From NCBI GenBank assembly GCA_963628435.1, contig CAVGEY010000002.1:62001-126000 (forward strand): a stretch of DNA of 64,000 nt. Reading direction: 5' to 3'. The notes beneath the pieces are model-generated. The model made no database searches, was not told the DNA's origin, and saw nothing but the letters and a program-made list of their open reading frames with translations. This DNA is from CAKSQF01 sp963628435. Lineage in GTDB: Bacteria; Bacillota; Clostridia; Oscillospirales; CAG-272. The position numbers were made by a program, and so were the translations under genes. Below are positions 53,657 to 62,568 of the stretch, in pieces (position 1 is the stretch's first letter; every line of letters begins with the position of its first letter).

Positions 53657-54217
53657 TCACGATATTTTTTTCTTATTCTTGTCGCCCTCGATTCTCATTC
53701 TTATCCAGAATACGGCGACAGAGCAGAGATTGAAACATTCTGTTACCGCTCCCGGAATCGAGCCGACTATAATATTATATGTCAGCCAACACGGACTGAT
53801 AATGAAAAACTGCGCAATGCGAAGTTTTCTCGCATCCGACTCCCAGAAGATTATCGAACCTACAAGAGTTGCGAACGCGACGAGAAAATCCCACGGTGAA
53901 AACGGAAGCGCGGGTATGAGCCATTCGGCAAACGGAACGGCGGCAAGTGCGGCGCAGACTCCGATTTTCGCGATTTTATCCGCTCGGCTGTCCTTTTTCA
54001 GTGTAAGTATGAGTACATTTCTGATAAGAGAAAGGGTATTGTTTATCGCTCCGGCGATGCTGCCGAGCATTGCGAAATGTATCGCGAAGCAGACAAACGA
54101 GCCCGACATCAGGAGAAATGTTCCGCGCGGCGTTTTTATTTGAAACGAAAGCACAACGATAACGGTCGCAATGATTCCGAACGCCTGCGTAATTATTTGA
54201 TATGCAACAGTATCCAT
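53657..54217 (-). CDS. YgjV-family inner membrane protein
   Basis: A 186-residue integral membrane protein with five to six hydrophobic helices. The pattern IITQAFGIIATVIVVLSFQIKTPRGTFLLMSGSFVCFAIHFAMLGS, then AGAINNTLSLIRN and CWLTYNIIVGSIPGAVTECFNLCSV, matches the bacterial inner-membrane protein family of E. coli YgjV. Function of that family is unknown. The N-terminus is outside and the Lys-rich tail is cytoplasmic. It is transcribed by itself, with its own terminator, and lies downstream of a hairpin that ends the sigma-factor gene. Confidence 0.85.
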   Translation of the reverse strand: MDTVAYQIITQAFGIIATVIVVLSFQIKTPRGTFLLMSGSFVCFAIHFAMLGSIAGAINNTLSLIRNVLILTLKKDSRADKIAKIGVCAALAAVPFAEWLIPALPFSPWDFLVAFATLVGSIIFWESDARKLRIAQFFIISPCWLTYNIIVGSIPGAVTECFNLCSVAVFWIRMRIEGDKNKKKIS

Positions 54218-54233
54218 TTTAACCCCGAATAAT

Positions 54234-54272
54234 AAAAGTCCGGCTGCCGCCGATGGGCAGCCGGGCTTTTAT
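54234..54272 (-). terminator. Terminator of the sigma-factor gene
   Basis: AAAAG-CCGGCTGCC pairs with GGGCAGCCGG-CTTTT; T-run on the minus strand. Confidence 0.8.
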
Positions 54273-54402
54273 TGTATCACACTATTTTGCTTTTTTCAAT
54301 AGCCGCTGCTTATTTTCTCCCCCAATACAGATAGCAATTTTCGTCTATAACAGAACATTTTTTATTCCCATCAATTATCGGATCTTGATTGAGAGCTGCC
54401 GC

Positions 54403-55188
54403 TTATTCGGCGGCGGCTCTTGCCGTCACACGGCTTCGCAGCTTTTCCACGGCTTTATTTTCAATGAGCCGCACCCCTTCGGCACTGAGGCTGAGTTTCT
54501 TTCCGACGGCACGAAGAGTCATCACTTTTCTGCCGCCGATCCCGTATCTCATTTTCAGCACGTCCGATTCTTTTTCGGTAAGCGTTGTCCTCATCAGTTC
54601 GGACAAAAAAAGCGCATCATCTGCCGATTCGGATGAGCCGTCGTCCGAAAGATTCATTCTTTCAAACTCGTCATCATTCGTGCTGATAACTATCGGATCG
54701 GGCCTCAGATAGCATTTCACACACTCATCAAACTGCGCGCGTGTCAGCTGTCTGCCGTCCGCCCTTTCGCTCTCGGAAAAATCGGCATAGAGTTTTTCGA
54801 CATTTTCAATCGGTTTTCCTTTACAGTATGCCGAAAGGCGGCGGACTCTGTCATAAAGATTTGACGGAAGCCGCATTTCATAGCCGCCGCTGCACAGTTC
54901 GCGGCGTATATAATGGTCTATCGCAGTCCACGCGTATGTGGTAAAGCGGCAGTTAAGCGAAGGTGAAAAATTGCGCGCCGCTTTAATCAGCGCGATGATT
55001 CCGCTCTGCACCAAATCATCATCATCCATCGAGCCGTGTGCATTGACCGATTTCGCAATTTTTTTGACAAGTCCCATATTGTTGCTGACAAGTTCGTCAA
55101 GTGCGGAAGAATTTCCGGATTTTATATCCAGACAAAGATCTTCGTTTGTTTTGCGTGTTGTTTCGATACTCTGAGTTACGACAGCCAT
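54403..55188 (-). CDS. Alternative sigma-70 family RNA polymerase sigma factor
   Basis: A 261-residue sigma factor. Region 2 reads NMGLVKKIAKSVNAHGSMDDDDLVQSGIIALIKAARNFSPSLNCRFTTYAWTAIDHYIRREL, with the DDLVQSG polymerase-binding and RFTTYAW -10-recognition parts. A variable region 3 with YEMRLPSNLYDRVRRLSAY follows. Region 4 is LTEKESDVLKMRYGIGGRKVMTLRAVGKKLSLSAEGVRLIENKAVEKLRS, a good helix-turn-helix for -35 recognition. No region 1.1 and short length separate it from the housekeeping sigma factor. No anti-sigma gene is adjacent. ATG 55188 is preferred (AAAGGG 9 bases upstream). Confidence 0.92.
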   Translation of the reverse strand: MAVVTQSIETTRKTNEDLCLDIKSGNSSALDELVSNNMGLVKKIAKSVNAHGSMDDDDLVQSGIIALIKAARNFSPSLNCRFTTYAWTAIDHYIRRELCSGGYEMRLPSNLYDRVRRLSAYCKGKPIENVEKLYADFSESERADGRQLTRAQFDECVKCYLRPDPIVISTNDDEFERMNLSDDGSSESADDALFLSELMRTTLTEKESDVLKMRYGIGGRKVMTLRAVGKKLSLSAEGVRLIENKAVEKLRSRVTARAAAE

Positions 55189-55373
55189 TTTACTACGCCC
55201 TTTCTTCATCTTTTTTCGTTTGCAAGCGAATTATAACAAAGAAAGTGTACGGAAAACGGTACAGTATAAAAAATTCCGGCTTTTTTTATAATATTTTTTC
55301 GGTATATCTTTATTTTTTTTCCATCTGTGATATAATATCGGCGTACGACAGCAGTCGAAAGGAGTTACATAAA

Positions 55374-56030
55374 ATGGAACTTAAAGGAAAAAAGATCAAT
55401 TTTCTCGGTGACAGTATAACCGAAGGTCACGGAGTTGCAAATCCCGAAAACATATTTCACGCGCGTCTGAAAAGAAGCGAGGGACTTCTTGAAGCGAGAA
55501 ACTACGGAATAGGCGGAACGCGCATCGCTCCCCAGCACGGCGGAAGCCTTGTAAAAGAATGGGATCAGGATTTTCTTTCACGTGTGGACATCATGGATCC
55601 GGATGCCGACATAATCGTCGTATTCGGCGGAACAAACGACTACGGTCACGGTGACGCCCCCATCGGAGAATTTTCCGACCGCACTCCCGACACATTTTAC
55701 GGCGCACTTCACACTCTCATAAATAAGCTCTACGCAAAATATCCCCACGCGCAGCTCGTTTTCATGACACCCACCCACCGCTTTAACGAAGAATCGCCGC
55801 GCGGCGACGGCTACAAGCAGCCCACTCTTCCGCTTTCGGGCTATGTCGATGTTATAAAAGACGTCTGCCGCTATTATGCGATTCCGGTACTTGACCTGTT
55901 TGCATGCTCGTCGATTCAGCCTGCGGTTGAATGTCTTAAAGAGCAGTTTATGCCCGACGGACTTCATCCCAACGATGCGGGACACGAAATTATCGCATCA
56001 CGTCTTGCGGGATTTTTGAAATCACTTTAA
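55374..56030 (+). CDS. SGNH/GDSL-type hydrolase, cytoplasmic
   Basis: A 218-residue esterase-like enzyme without signal peptide. Block I INFLGDSITEGHG (Ser nucleophile), block II Gly in YGIGGTRI, block III FGGTNDYGHG (Asn), block V PDGLHPNDAGHEI (Asp and His). These are the complete SGNH quartet. AAAGGAG precedes ATG 55374 by 10 bases; the long upstream frame overlaps the sigma gene's antisense and lacks a ribosome site. TATAAT lies at 55331-55336 with a poor -35. Substrate unknown; may remove acetyl groups from imported oligosaccharides. Confidence 0.9.
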   Translation: MELKGKKINFLGDSITEGHGVANPENIFHARLKRSEGLLEARNYGIGGTRIAPQHGGSLVKEWDQDFLSRVDIMDPDADIIVVFGGTNDYGHGDAPIGEFSDRTPDTFYGALHTLINKLYAKYPHAQLVFMTPTHRFNEESPRGDGYKQPTLPLSGYVDVIKDVCRYYAIPVLDLFACSSIQPAVECLKEQFMPDGLHPNDAGHEIIASRLAGFLKSL

Positions 56031-56042
56031 TAAAAGAAAAGC

Positions 56043-56072
56043 AAAACCGAGGGTTTTTCCCTCGGTTTTACA
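56043..56072 (+). terminator. Terminator of the cytoplasmic SGNH gene
   Basis: AAAACCGAGGG pairs with CCCTCGGTTTT across TTTTT. Confidence 0.85.
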
Positions 56073-56120
56073 TTTATAAGGCATCTGCGGCACAGCTCTG
56101 CCGACAGTTCCGATCCTTTA

Positions 56121-56849
56121 TTATTTTTCGCGTTTTCTTCTCCGATATTTTGCGCACACAACCGATGCCGTGACACATACAAGCGCCGCAGTCGTCAAAA
56201 ACAGCGCTATATCACCGGTCTGCGGTGTTTTCGACTGCATCTCATTTTGCGCGGATGCAGACGATGCGGCTCTTCCGTAGAGAGTAATCTCGTTTATTTT
56301 CAGCGATCTGTCGACGCCCTCAAATTCGAGCTTATATTCAACCGCCGCTCCGCCGGTTCCGCCCGATGCGGGCAGCCATATATTTCCCGATTTGACGAAA
56401 AGCGTCCATATAAGCGCGCGTCCCCCGTTATCATCATAGCTGACGGTACAATCGGTAAGGGTACATGGCGAAGATGTCCTGAAAGAAATCTCGATTGTCC
56501 TGCTGAATGTGGCAATTCCGAGAGCGCATGATGTGCTCTCGTCACCGTCGAACATTCTCGCAACACCGAAGCCCGATGACTGCTTTTTGTTCATCTTTCC
56601 TATCGTGATATTCAGAATATCGACCGAGAGCGCAGTCGGCGGTTCGGTCTGTACGCTGTCGCTGAACACGCCGGTATGTGCGACTGTTCCGACGGCGTAA
56701 TCGTCTGTGTCGGGTTCTGTTTCGGCAGCTGCCGGAAATACCGACAAAAGAAGAAGGCAAAGCGCGACTAAAAATGCGGCGGTACGGATTTTCCGACACG
56801 ATTTCGATTTGGAATCGCCGATTTTATCGATTTTATTCAAAATGTTCAT
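56121..56849 (-). CDS. Surface protein with PQTGD sortase-type C-terminus
   Basis: A 242-residue secreted protein, function unknown. A basic N-terminus and signal helix (20-42, ending PAAAE) precede a single globular beta region (about 70-195) with SGFGVARMFDGDESTSC and IEISFRTSSPCTLTDCTVSYDDNGGRAL, a pattern reminiscent of discoidin/F5-8-type carbohydrate-binding modules. The tail KTPQTGD, a hydrophobic helix and KYRRRKREK form the sortase signal usual for Clostridia (PQTGD rather than LPXTG). GGAGGTGA lies 7 bases before the ATG. No sortase gene is in the window. Confidence 0.78.
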   Translation of the reverse strand: MNILNKIDKIGDSKSKSCRKIRTAAFLVALCLLLLSVFPAAAETEPDTDDYAVGTVAHTGVFSDSVQTEPPTALSVDILNITIGKMNKKQSSGFGVARMFDGDESTSCALGIATFSRTIEISFRTSSPCTLTDCTVSYDDNGGRALIWTLFVKSGNIWLPASGGTGGAAVEYKLEFEGVDRSLKINEITLYGRAASSASAQNEMQSKTPQTGDIALFLTTAALVCVTASVVCAKYRRRKREK

Positions 56850-57033
56850 ACTGCCGTCACCTCCGTTGTCTTTATCTTATTTATCCTTATTTACCGGTAT
56901 CATTTTCTCTGCCGTTATTTTAACATATTATTAACTATTTGTCAATAATTTCGGCTGATTTTTTAATAATTTTCGGTAAAATATTGTAAATTCGGCATTT
57001 AGGGCAGGCGGCGGAACAAATTTCGAAAAAAAG

Positions 57034-57062
57034 TTGACATAATACATCGATTTCGGTATAAT
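57034..57062 (+). promoter_or_regulatory. Promoter of the CapA-family gene
   Basis: TTGACA (57034-57039), 17-base spacer, TATAAT (57057-57062). Confidence 0.85.
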
Positions 57063-57146
57063 ATAGATATTATATTTACGGCATTGTATTTCATTTATAT
57101 AGAGTTCGGGCCTTAACGGTCCTCGTAAAAACGGAAGGAAAATCAA

Positions 57147-58412
57147 ATGAAAAAAATAAAGATGATTGCGGCTCTGCTCGTTCTGCCGATTCTTCTCACA
57201 TCCTGCTCGATTTTCGAAAGCGGAAACGGCAAACAGACCGATAAAAACATAACCGTTCTGACAGATCCGATCACAACCGAGACACCGACGACGACAGACG
57301 GCAAGACCGCCACAACCGCCGGGATAACAACAGAGCTGCCGACAACCACCGCGGAGCCGACCGAGCCGGTTATCGAAGCTGTGGAGGCAACCATTATCGC
57401 GGTAGGCGACAATCTCATTCACGGGCCGCTCATCACCAGCGGCAAAAAGGCGGGATATGACACTCTTTACAAAGAGCTTGCGCCCATGATATCGGCTGCC
57501 GATCTCGCGATAATCAATCAGGAAACGATATTCACATACAATGAAAACGAATATTCGGGCTATCCGAAATTCGCGTCCCCGATCGGAATAGGCGAGGCGG
57601 CACTTGCGGCGGGATTCGATGTTTTCTCGACCGCGACCAATCATACCGCCGATCACGGTGAGCAGGCAATACTCGACACGCTTGATTTCTGGGAAAAGCA
57701 TCCCGAAGGAACCGTTCTCGGAATTTACAAAGACAAAGCCGACCGCGACAACATTCCGGTGGTTACGGTCAACGGAATCAGGATAGCTCTGCTCAATTAC
57801 ACCTACGGAATGAATCAAAGCCTTTCCAAATGGTGGATGGTCGACATCATGGGCAAAACGATAAAAGACGATGTAAAACAGACGATTTCCGCGCGGATAG
57901 AAAAGGCAAAGGAAATCAGCGATTTCGTAATTGTGTGCGCTCACTGGGGCAGCGAATATGTCAACACCCCCACAAGCTCAGAGGTTGCGTGGGCGCAGTT
58001 CTTCGCCGACTGCGGTGTCGATCTTGTCATCGGCACACACCCGCACGTCGTACAACCCGTCATGGAGGTCGAGGGCAAGAACGGCAACAAAACGGTTGTC
58101 TACTATTCGCTCGGCAATTTCGTACACAATCAGAACGATTTTGCACCGAATATCGGCGGTCTTGCGACAATTACGCTTATCAGCGACAAGGACGGTGTCC
58201 GCATAAAAGATTACAATATGGTCGGCACAATGGTCGACTGCTATTATAACGAGAACAAAGTGAAATGCTACACTGCCTGCCTTATTTCGGAAATGACAGA
58301 CGAACGCCTGAAAAATCATATCAAATTCAGCGGCAAAACGGTTGCCGATTTCGAGAAGGAGTTTGAAAAGGCTTCCACATCATATCCGACCGAGCAGACC
58401 GCGGCCGCCTGA
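57147..58412 (+). CDS. CapA family lipoprotein (poly-gamma-glutamate capsule synthesis-like)
   Basis: A 421-residue lipoprotein with lipobox LLTSC (Cys20) and a Thr-rich spacer (30-75). The CapA metallophosphatase-like domain follows: IIAVGDNLIHGPLI, NQETIFTYN, DVFSTATNHTADHGEQAI, VIVCAHWGSEYVNTPTSSEVAWAQFFADCGVDLVIGTHPHVVQP and YYSLGNFV. These His/Asp/Asn motifs are shared with PgsA/CapA, which act in capsule export, and more widely with metallo-phosphoesterase folds; real activity is unproven. GGAAGG precedes the ATG. The SUFU-domain gene follows 23 bases later. Confidence 0.9.
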   Translation: MKKIKMIAALLVLPILLTSCSIFESGNGKQTDKNITVLTDPITTETPTTTDGKTATTAGITTELPTTTAEPTEPVIEAVEATIIAVGDNLIHGPLITSGKKAGYDTLYKELAPMISAADLAIINQETIFTYNENEYSGYPKFASPIGIGEAALAAGFDVFSTATNHTADHGEQAILDTLDFWEKHPEGTVLGIYKDKADRDNIPVVTVNGIRIALLNYTYGMNQSLSKWWMVDIMGKTIKDDVKQTISARIEKAKEISDFVIVCAHWGSEYVNTPTSSEVAWAQFFADCGVDLVIGTHPHVVQPVMEVEGKNGNKTVVYYSLGNFVHNQNDFAPNIGGLATITLISDKDGVRIKDYNMVGTMVDCYYNENKVKCYTACLISEMTDERLKNHIKFSGKTVADFEKEFEKASTSYPTEQTAAA

Positions 58413-58435
58413 AACCCGGAAGGAGCCTCACAGGA

Positions 58436-59611
58436 ATGAGTAAAAATATCCGCAGATATCAGCCTCCGTTCCCGAGCGCGAAATACAGCGAGGTCGAGCG
58501 CGAGACGGTCATATCGCATATTGAAAAGTGTTTCGGCAAAATCGAAAAAATACAGCACGAATTTATTTCTCCCTACGCAGTGGTCGACATTGCGATTATA
58601 CCGCCCGAAAAGCACAGAAAATATTATGTTCTGTCGACGATAGGCGCGGGCGCGTACAAAATGAGGGTGCCGAAATCGCTGAAAGACAAAAAAATCGACC
58701 GTTTCGAGCTTACGGTAATGCTTCCCGACAGCTGGAATGTAGACGGGCGCGACAACAATTCGTTCTGGCCGTTCCATATACTCAGAATGACGGCGCGTAT
58801 CCCCGCCTACTACGACACATGGCTCGGATGGGGATATTCCACCGACAACACCGAGCCTTTCTATTCGGAAAGCGAACTCTGCGGGATGCTGCTCTCGATG
58901 CCGAAATACTGTCCCGACAGTAACGAGTACACCGCCTGCACTCTTCCCTGCGGAGATGACGTGAATTTTTATCAGCTGATTCCGATTTACAAGGAAGAAC
59001 TCGATTTCAAAAACGAACGCGGAATACTGCCGATTATGGATCTTGTCCGCTTTATGCCGCCGACTATTGTCCCGGACCGCCCTCCGGTCTGCGGTCCGTC
59101 ATCCGAAATCGACTATACCGATGCGGTTGACGCGGTGATTACCCACCGGCCGAAGATATACGACAAGGAACTGAAAACCGACGAAAAATCCGCCGCAAAT
59201 CATATCGCTCTCTATTTATGCTGGTGCGTAAAACACGGTTTGGTCGGCGAAGATTTTATCGAAAATCACCCCGATATGCCTTCTCCCGACGATTTTTTCG
59301 GATTCCGCGATTTTTTCATTGACAGTCTTGACGGAGTCCTGCTCCTTTCATATCTGTCCGACGCGGGAAAAGAGTTTACGAAAGCATATTACAACTTTAT
59401 CGACGGAAGTTACGCCGCCGATGTCGACAACTGTGCGCTCGAATATTTCGGCCGCGAAAAATGCGAAGGGCCGGACATCTGCGACGAAGCCTATCTCTTC
59501 GCGCCTTATGACGACACATACAACGAAAAACTGTACTCGCGCATAGATTATGCCTACCGGCTTTTTATGAGCGATCAATACAGCCGACCGGGCAACGGCG
59601 GAGAAGAATGA
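58436..59611 (+). CDS. SUFU-domain protein with C-terminal DUF7832-like domain
   Basis: A 391-residue soluble protein. The N-terminal Suppressor-of-Fused domain (about 20-200) is seen from VVDIAIIPPEKHRKYYVLSTIGAGAYKM, RFELTVMLPDSWN, WPFHILRMTARIP and YQLIPIYKEELDFK. The second domain (about 250-385) has AANHIALYLCWCVKHGLVGEDF, DGVLLLSYLSDAGKEF and TYNEKLYSRIDYAYRLF, a pattern found in proteins associated with polymorphic-toxin immunity. SUFU domains in bacteria often serve as immunity proteins against nuclease toxins (established). No toxin gene is nearby. AAGGAG precedes the ATG. Confidence 0.82.
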   Translation: MSKNIRRYQPPFPSAKYSEVERETVISHIEKCFGKIEKIQHEFISPYAVVDIAIIPPEKHRKYYVLSTIGAGAYKMRVPKSLKDKKIDRFELTVMLPDSWNVDGRDNNSFWPFHILRMTARIPAYYDTWLGWGYSTDNTEPFYSESELCGMLLSMPKYCPDSNEYTACTLPCGDDVNFYQLIPIYKEELDFKNERGILPIMDLVRFMPPTIVPDRPPVCGPSSEIDYTDAVDAVITHRPKIYDKELKTDEKSAANHIALYLCWCVKHGLVGEDFIENHPDMPSPDDFFGFRDFFIDSLDGVLLLSYLSDAGKEFTKAYYNFIDGSYAADVDNCALEYFGREKCEGPDICDEAYLFAPYDDTYNEKLYSRIDYAYRLFMSDQYSRPGNGGEE

Positions 59612-59651
59612 TTCAAAAGCCGAACAGGCTATATATTATATATAATATGAA

Positions 59652-59685
59652 GAAAACGCACACCCGACATCGGGTGTGCGTTTTC
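59652..59685. terminator. Terminator after the SUFU gene (bidirectional)
   Basis: GAAAACGCACACCCGA pairs with TCGGGTGTGCGTTTTC. Confidence 0.88.
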
Positions 59686-59735
59686 ACACAATCACATGAT
59701 TGCGTGAAAAATTCAAAAAAATGTTTGAAAAGGTA

Positions 59736-59764
59736 TTGCAATTTGATAGATAGTGTGCTACAAT
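59736..59764 (+). promoter_or_regulatory. Promoter of the P-type ATPase gene
   Basis: TTGCAA (59736-59741), 17-base spacer, TACAAT (59759-59764). Confidence 0.7.
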
Positions 59765-59833
59765 ATGAAAACGCGATCAAAACTAAGACAAGTTAACGGA
59801 TATAATCCGCTGAAATCGAAAGGAATGAACAAA

Positions 59834-62443
59834 ATGACTCCTCACACAAGTCCGATTGACGAACTGCTCGCCTCTTTGTCGACAAGCAAAGAAAACGGGC
59901 TGGATCCGGCGAAAATCGATGAGCTCCGCGCGAAATACGGGCCGAACCGTCTGCGCGAGAAAAAGAAGAAATCGCTTGCCGCCAGATTCATCGATCAGTT
60001 CAAAGACGTAATGATTCTCATACTCATCGCGGCGGCGATTGTCTCTTTTGCCGTTGCCTGCGCAGAGAAAGATCCGAAAGGCTTTGTTGAGCCTATACTG
60101 ATTCTCGTAATCGTAATCGTAAACGCGATAATCGGTATGCTTCAGGAGAGCAAAGCCGAAAAAGCGCTCGAAGCGCTGAAAAATCTGTCCGCGCCGCACG
60201 CACGTGTTATACGCGGCGGAGTCGAAAGCATAATCGATGCCGCAGATCTGCTGCCCGGCGACATAATAAAGCTCGAAGCGGGTGATTTTGTCCCCGCAGA
60301 CGCGCGGCTTATAAGTTCCGCGGGACTCAAATCCGAAGAATCGGCACTTACGGGCGAATCGGTACCGAGCGAAAAAGACGCCCGCGCCGAAGTCGGTGAG
60401 TCGGCTCCTCTCGGAGACAGAGCCAACATGGTTTTCTCGGGCTGTGCGATAAGCTACGGAAGCGGTCTTGCCGTTGTCACGGCAACCGGTATGAACACCG
60501 AAATGGGTAAAATCGCCGGTCTGCTCGAATCGGCGGACGACGGACAGACTCCCCTTCAGTTAAAGCTTGCCGCTATGGGCAAATATCTCGGATTTGTTGC
60601 GCTTGTTGCCTGCGCAATCATCTTCATTATAGGACTTGCAAGCGGAATCCCGCCGATTGACATCTTTATGACGGCAGTATCGCTTGCGGTATCGGCAATT
60701 CCCGAAGGACTTCCCGCAATCGTTACCATTGTTCTCGCAATCGGAGTTCAGCGGCTTGTCAAGAAAAATGTAATTATCCGCAGACTTCCCGCAGTCGAAA
60801 CTCTCGGCTCGGCATCGGTAATCTGCTCGGATAAAACGGGTACGCTTACCCAGAACAGAATGACTCTTGTCAAAGCATATACCGAAGAGGACGGTCTTTG
60901 CAAAATATCCGCCGAAAACAAGGAGGCAACCGACAAACTGCTCCTTTACGGCACCCTCTGCTGCGACGGCACGGTCGTATTCGAGGAAAAAGGTGTCCGT
61001 CATATCGGCGACCCGACCGAAACCGCGATTGTGCTTGCGGCTCACAACGCAGGCATGGACAAGGCGGCGCTTAACGAAAAATATCCGCGTATCGGAACGA
61101 TACCGTTCGACTCAGACCGCAAGCTGATGAGCGTCATCTGCGAGATTGACGGCAAGAAAATCGTAATCGTCAAGGGCGCATACGATGTCATGCTGACAAG
61201 ATGCACCGCGGGAAATGCGGCGGCTGCCGGAAAATTCTGCGAAGAGATGAGCGAATCCGCGCTGCGTGTTCTCGCAATCGGATACAGAGAGCTTGACAGT
61301 CTGCCCGACACGCTTGTATCCGAAGAAATCGAAAACAATCTTACATTCATGGGACTTGTCGGCATGATCGATCCGCCGCGTCCCGAAGCAAAATCGGCTG
61401 TCGAAATCTGCCGCAAGGCAGGCATCAAGCCCGTTATGATTACCGGCGACCATGTTATCACGGCATCCGCAATCGCGAAAGAACTCGGAATACTCGAGGC
61501 GGGCGACATGGCGATCACGGGCGCACAGCTTGACGCAATGAGCGATTCCGAACTTGACGCGTCAATCGAAAAGATCGCGGTTTACGCGAGAGTTTCTCCC
61601 GAAAACAAAATCAGAATCGTGCGCGCATGGCAGAGAAAAAATCAGGTTGTCGCAATGACCGGCGACGGCGTAAACGATGCCCCCGCGCTCAAAGCCGCCG
61701 ACATCGGATGCGCGATGGGTATAACCGGAACCGATGTTGCGAAAGGTGCCGCCGACATGACACTTACCGACGACAACTTCGCAACGATAGTCGATGCGGT
61801 CCGTGAAGGCAGAGGTATTTTCGCAAACATAAAGAAGGTTATCGGATTCCTGCTCGGAACGAATATAGGCGAGGTGCTCACCGTATTTACCGCGATGGTA
61901 ATCTGGCATGAATCACCGCTGCTTTCGATGCAGCTCCTCTGGATTAACCTCGTGACAGACGGTATGCCCGCGATTGCGCTCGGCATGGAAGCTGTCGAGA
62001 AAGACGTTATGATCGGCAAGCCGAAGCCCAAAAACGAGGGAATATTCGCCCACGGATTCGGCCTCAGAACAATTCTTCAGGGATTCCTGTTCGGCGGTCT
62101 GTCGATTGCGGCGTATGTAATCGGCAAAAAATTTGCCGGGGTTGACGGCGGTCAGACGCTCGCGTTCATGGTTCTCGCGCTTTCGCAGATTGTTCAGGCG
62201 TACAATATGAGAAGCGAGCATTCGCTCTTCAAAATCGGTGTGTTCTCGAACAAGATGCTCAACAAAGCGGCTCTTCTGTCGATTGTCCTTATGGCGGCAG
62301 TTCTCTTTACTCCCCTTTCGACTCTGTTCGGACTCATCTATCTTGACTGGTATGTCTATCTTATCGGACTCGCGCTTATCCTCACACCCTTACTTGTAAT
62401 GGAATGTTCAAAGGCGTTCGGTCTTATAAAGCATCACAACTGA
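59834..62443 (+). CDS. Calcium-type P-type cation-transporting ATPase (P2A-like)
   Basis: An 869-residue membrane pump with about ten helices. The actuator motif LTGESVPSEKD, the phosphorylation motif SDKTGTLTQNRM, the nucleotide-domain KGAYDVML and MTGDGVNDAPALKAADIG are all intact. TM4 carries SAIPEGLPA, the PEGL form of Ca2+ and Na+ pumps, and the cation-site helix TM6 reads LLWINLVTDGMPAIALG (N, D residues). Ca2+ export is most likely. ATG 59834 lies 9 bases after AAAGGA; the ATG at 59825 would sit on the ribosome site. Ends 12 bases before a terminator. Confidence 0.92.
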   Translation: MTPHTSPIDELLASLSTSKENGLDPAKIDELRAKYGPNRLREKKKKSLAARFIDQFKDVMILILIAAAIVSFAVACAEKDPKGFVEPILILVIVIVNAIIGMLQESKAEKALEALKNLSAPHARVIRGGVESIIDAADLLPGDIIKLEAGDFVPADARLISSAGLKSEESALTGESVPSEKDARAEVGESAPLGDRANMVFSGCAISYGSGLAVVTATGMNTEMGKIAGLLESADDGQTPLQLKLAAMGKYLGFVALVACAIIFIIGLASGIPPIDIFMTAVSLAVSAIPEGLPAIVTIVLAIGVQRLVKKNVIIRRLPAVETLGSASVICSDKTGTLTQNRMTLVKAYTEEDGLCKISAENKEATDKLLLYGTLCCDGTVVFEEKGVRHIGDPTETAIVLAAHNAGMDKAALNEKYPRIGTIPFDSDRKLMSVICEIDGKKIVIVKGAYDVMLTRCTAGNAAAAGKFCEEMSESALRVLAIGYRELDSLPDTLVSEEIENNLTFMGLVGMIDPPRPEAKSAVEICRKAGIKPVMITGDHVITASAIAKELGILEAGDMAITGAQLDAMSDSELDASIEKIAVYARVSPENKIRIVRAWQRKNQVVAMTGDGVNDAPALKAADIGCAMGITGTDVAKGAADMTLTDDNFATIVDAVREGRGIFANIKKVIGFLLGTNIGEVLTVFTAMVIWHESPLLSMQLLWINLVTDGMPAIALGMEAVEKDVMIGKPKPKNEGIFAHGFGLRTILQGFLFGGLSIAAYVIGKKFAGVDGGQTLAFMVLALSQIVQAYNMRSEHSLFKIGVFSNKMLNKAALLSIVLMAAVLFTPLSTLFGLIYLDWYVYLIGLALILTPLLVMECSKAFGLIKHHN

Positions 62444-62454
62444 TAAGAAATGCG

Positions 62455-62490
62455 GTAAAGCCGTCTGCGTATGCGGACGGCTTTATTTTT
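62455..62490 (+). terminator. Terminator of the P-type ATPase gene
   Basis: AAAGCCGTC-GC pairs with GC-GACGGCTTT, then ATTTTTATTTT. Confidence 0.85.
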
Positions 62491-62568
62491 ATTTTCGCAG
62501 GACAGTCTTGAATATTGCATTTTGCCCTGCTCCGTAGTATAATATCCGAAGAGAAAGGCTGGGATAAT

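Noticed and set aside
56931..57944. 337-residue minus-strand frame opposite the CapA gene
   Set aside because: Antisense shadow; the plus strand has a promoter, lipobox and CapA motifs.
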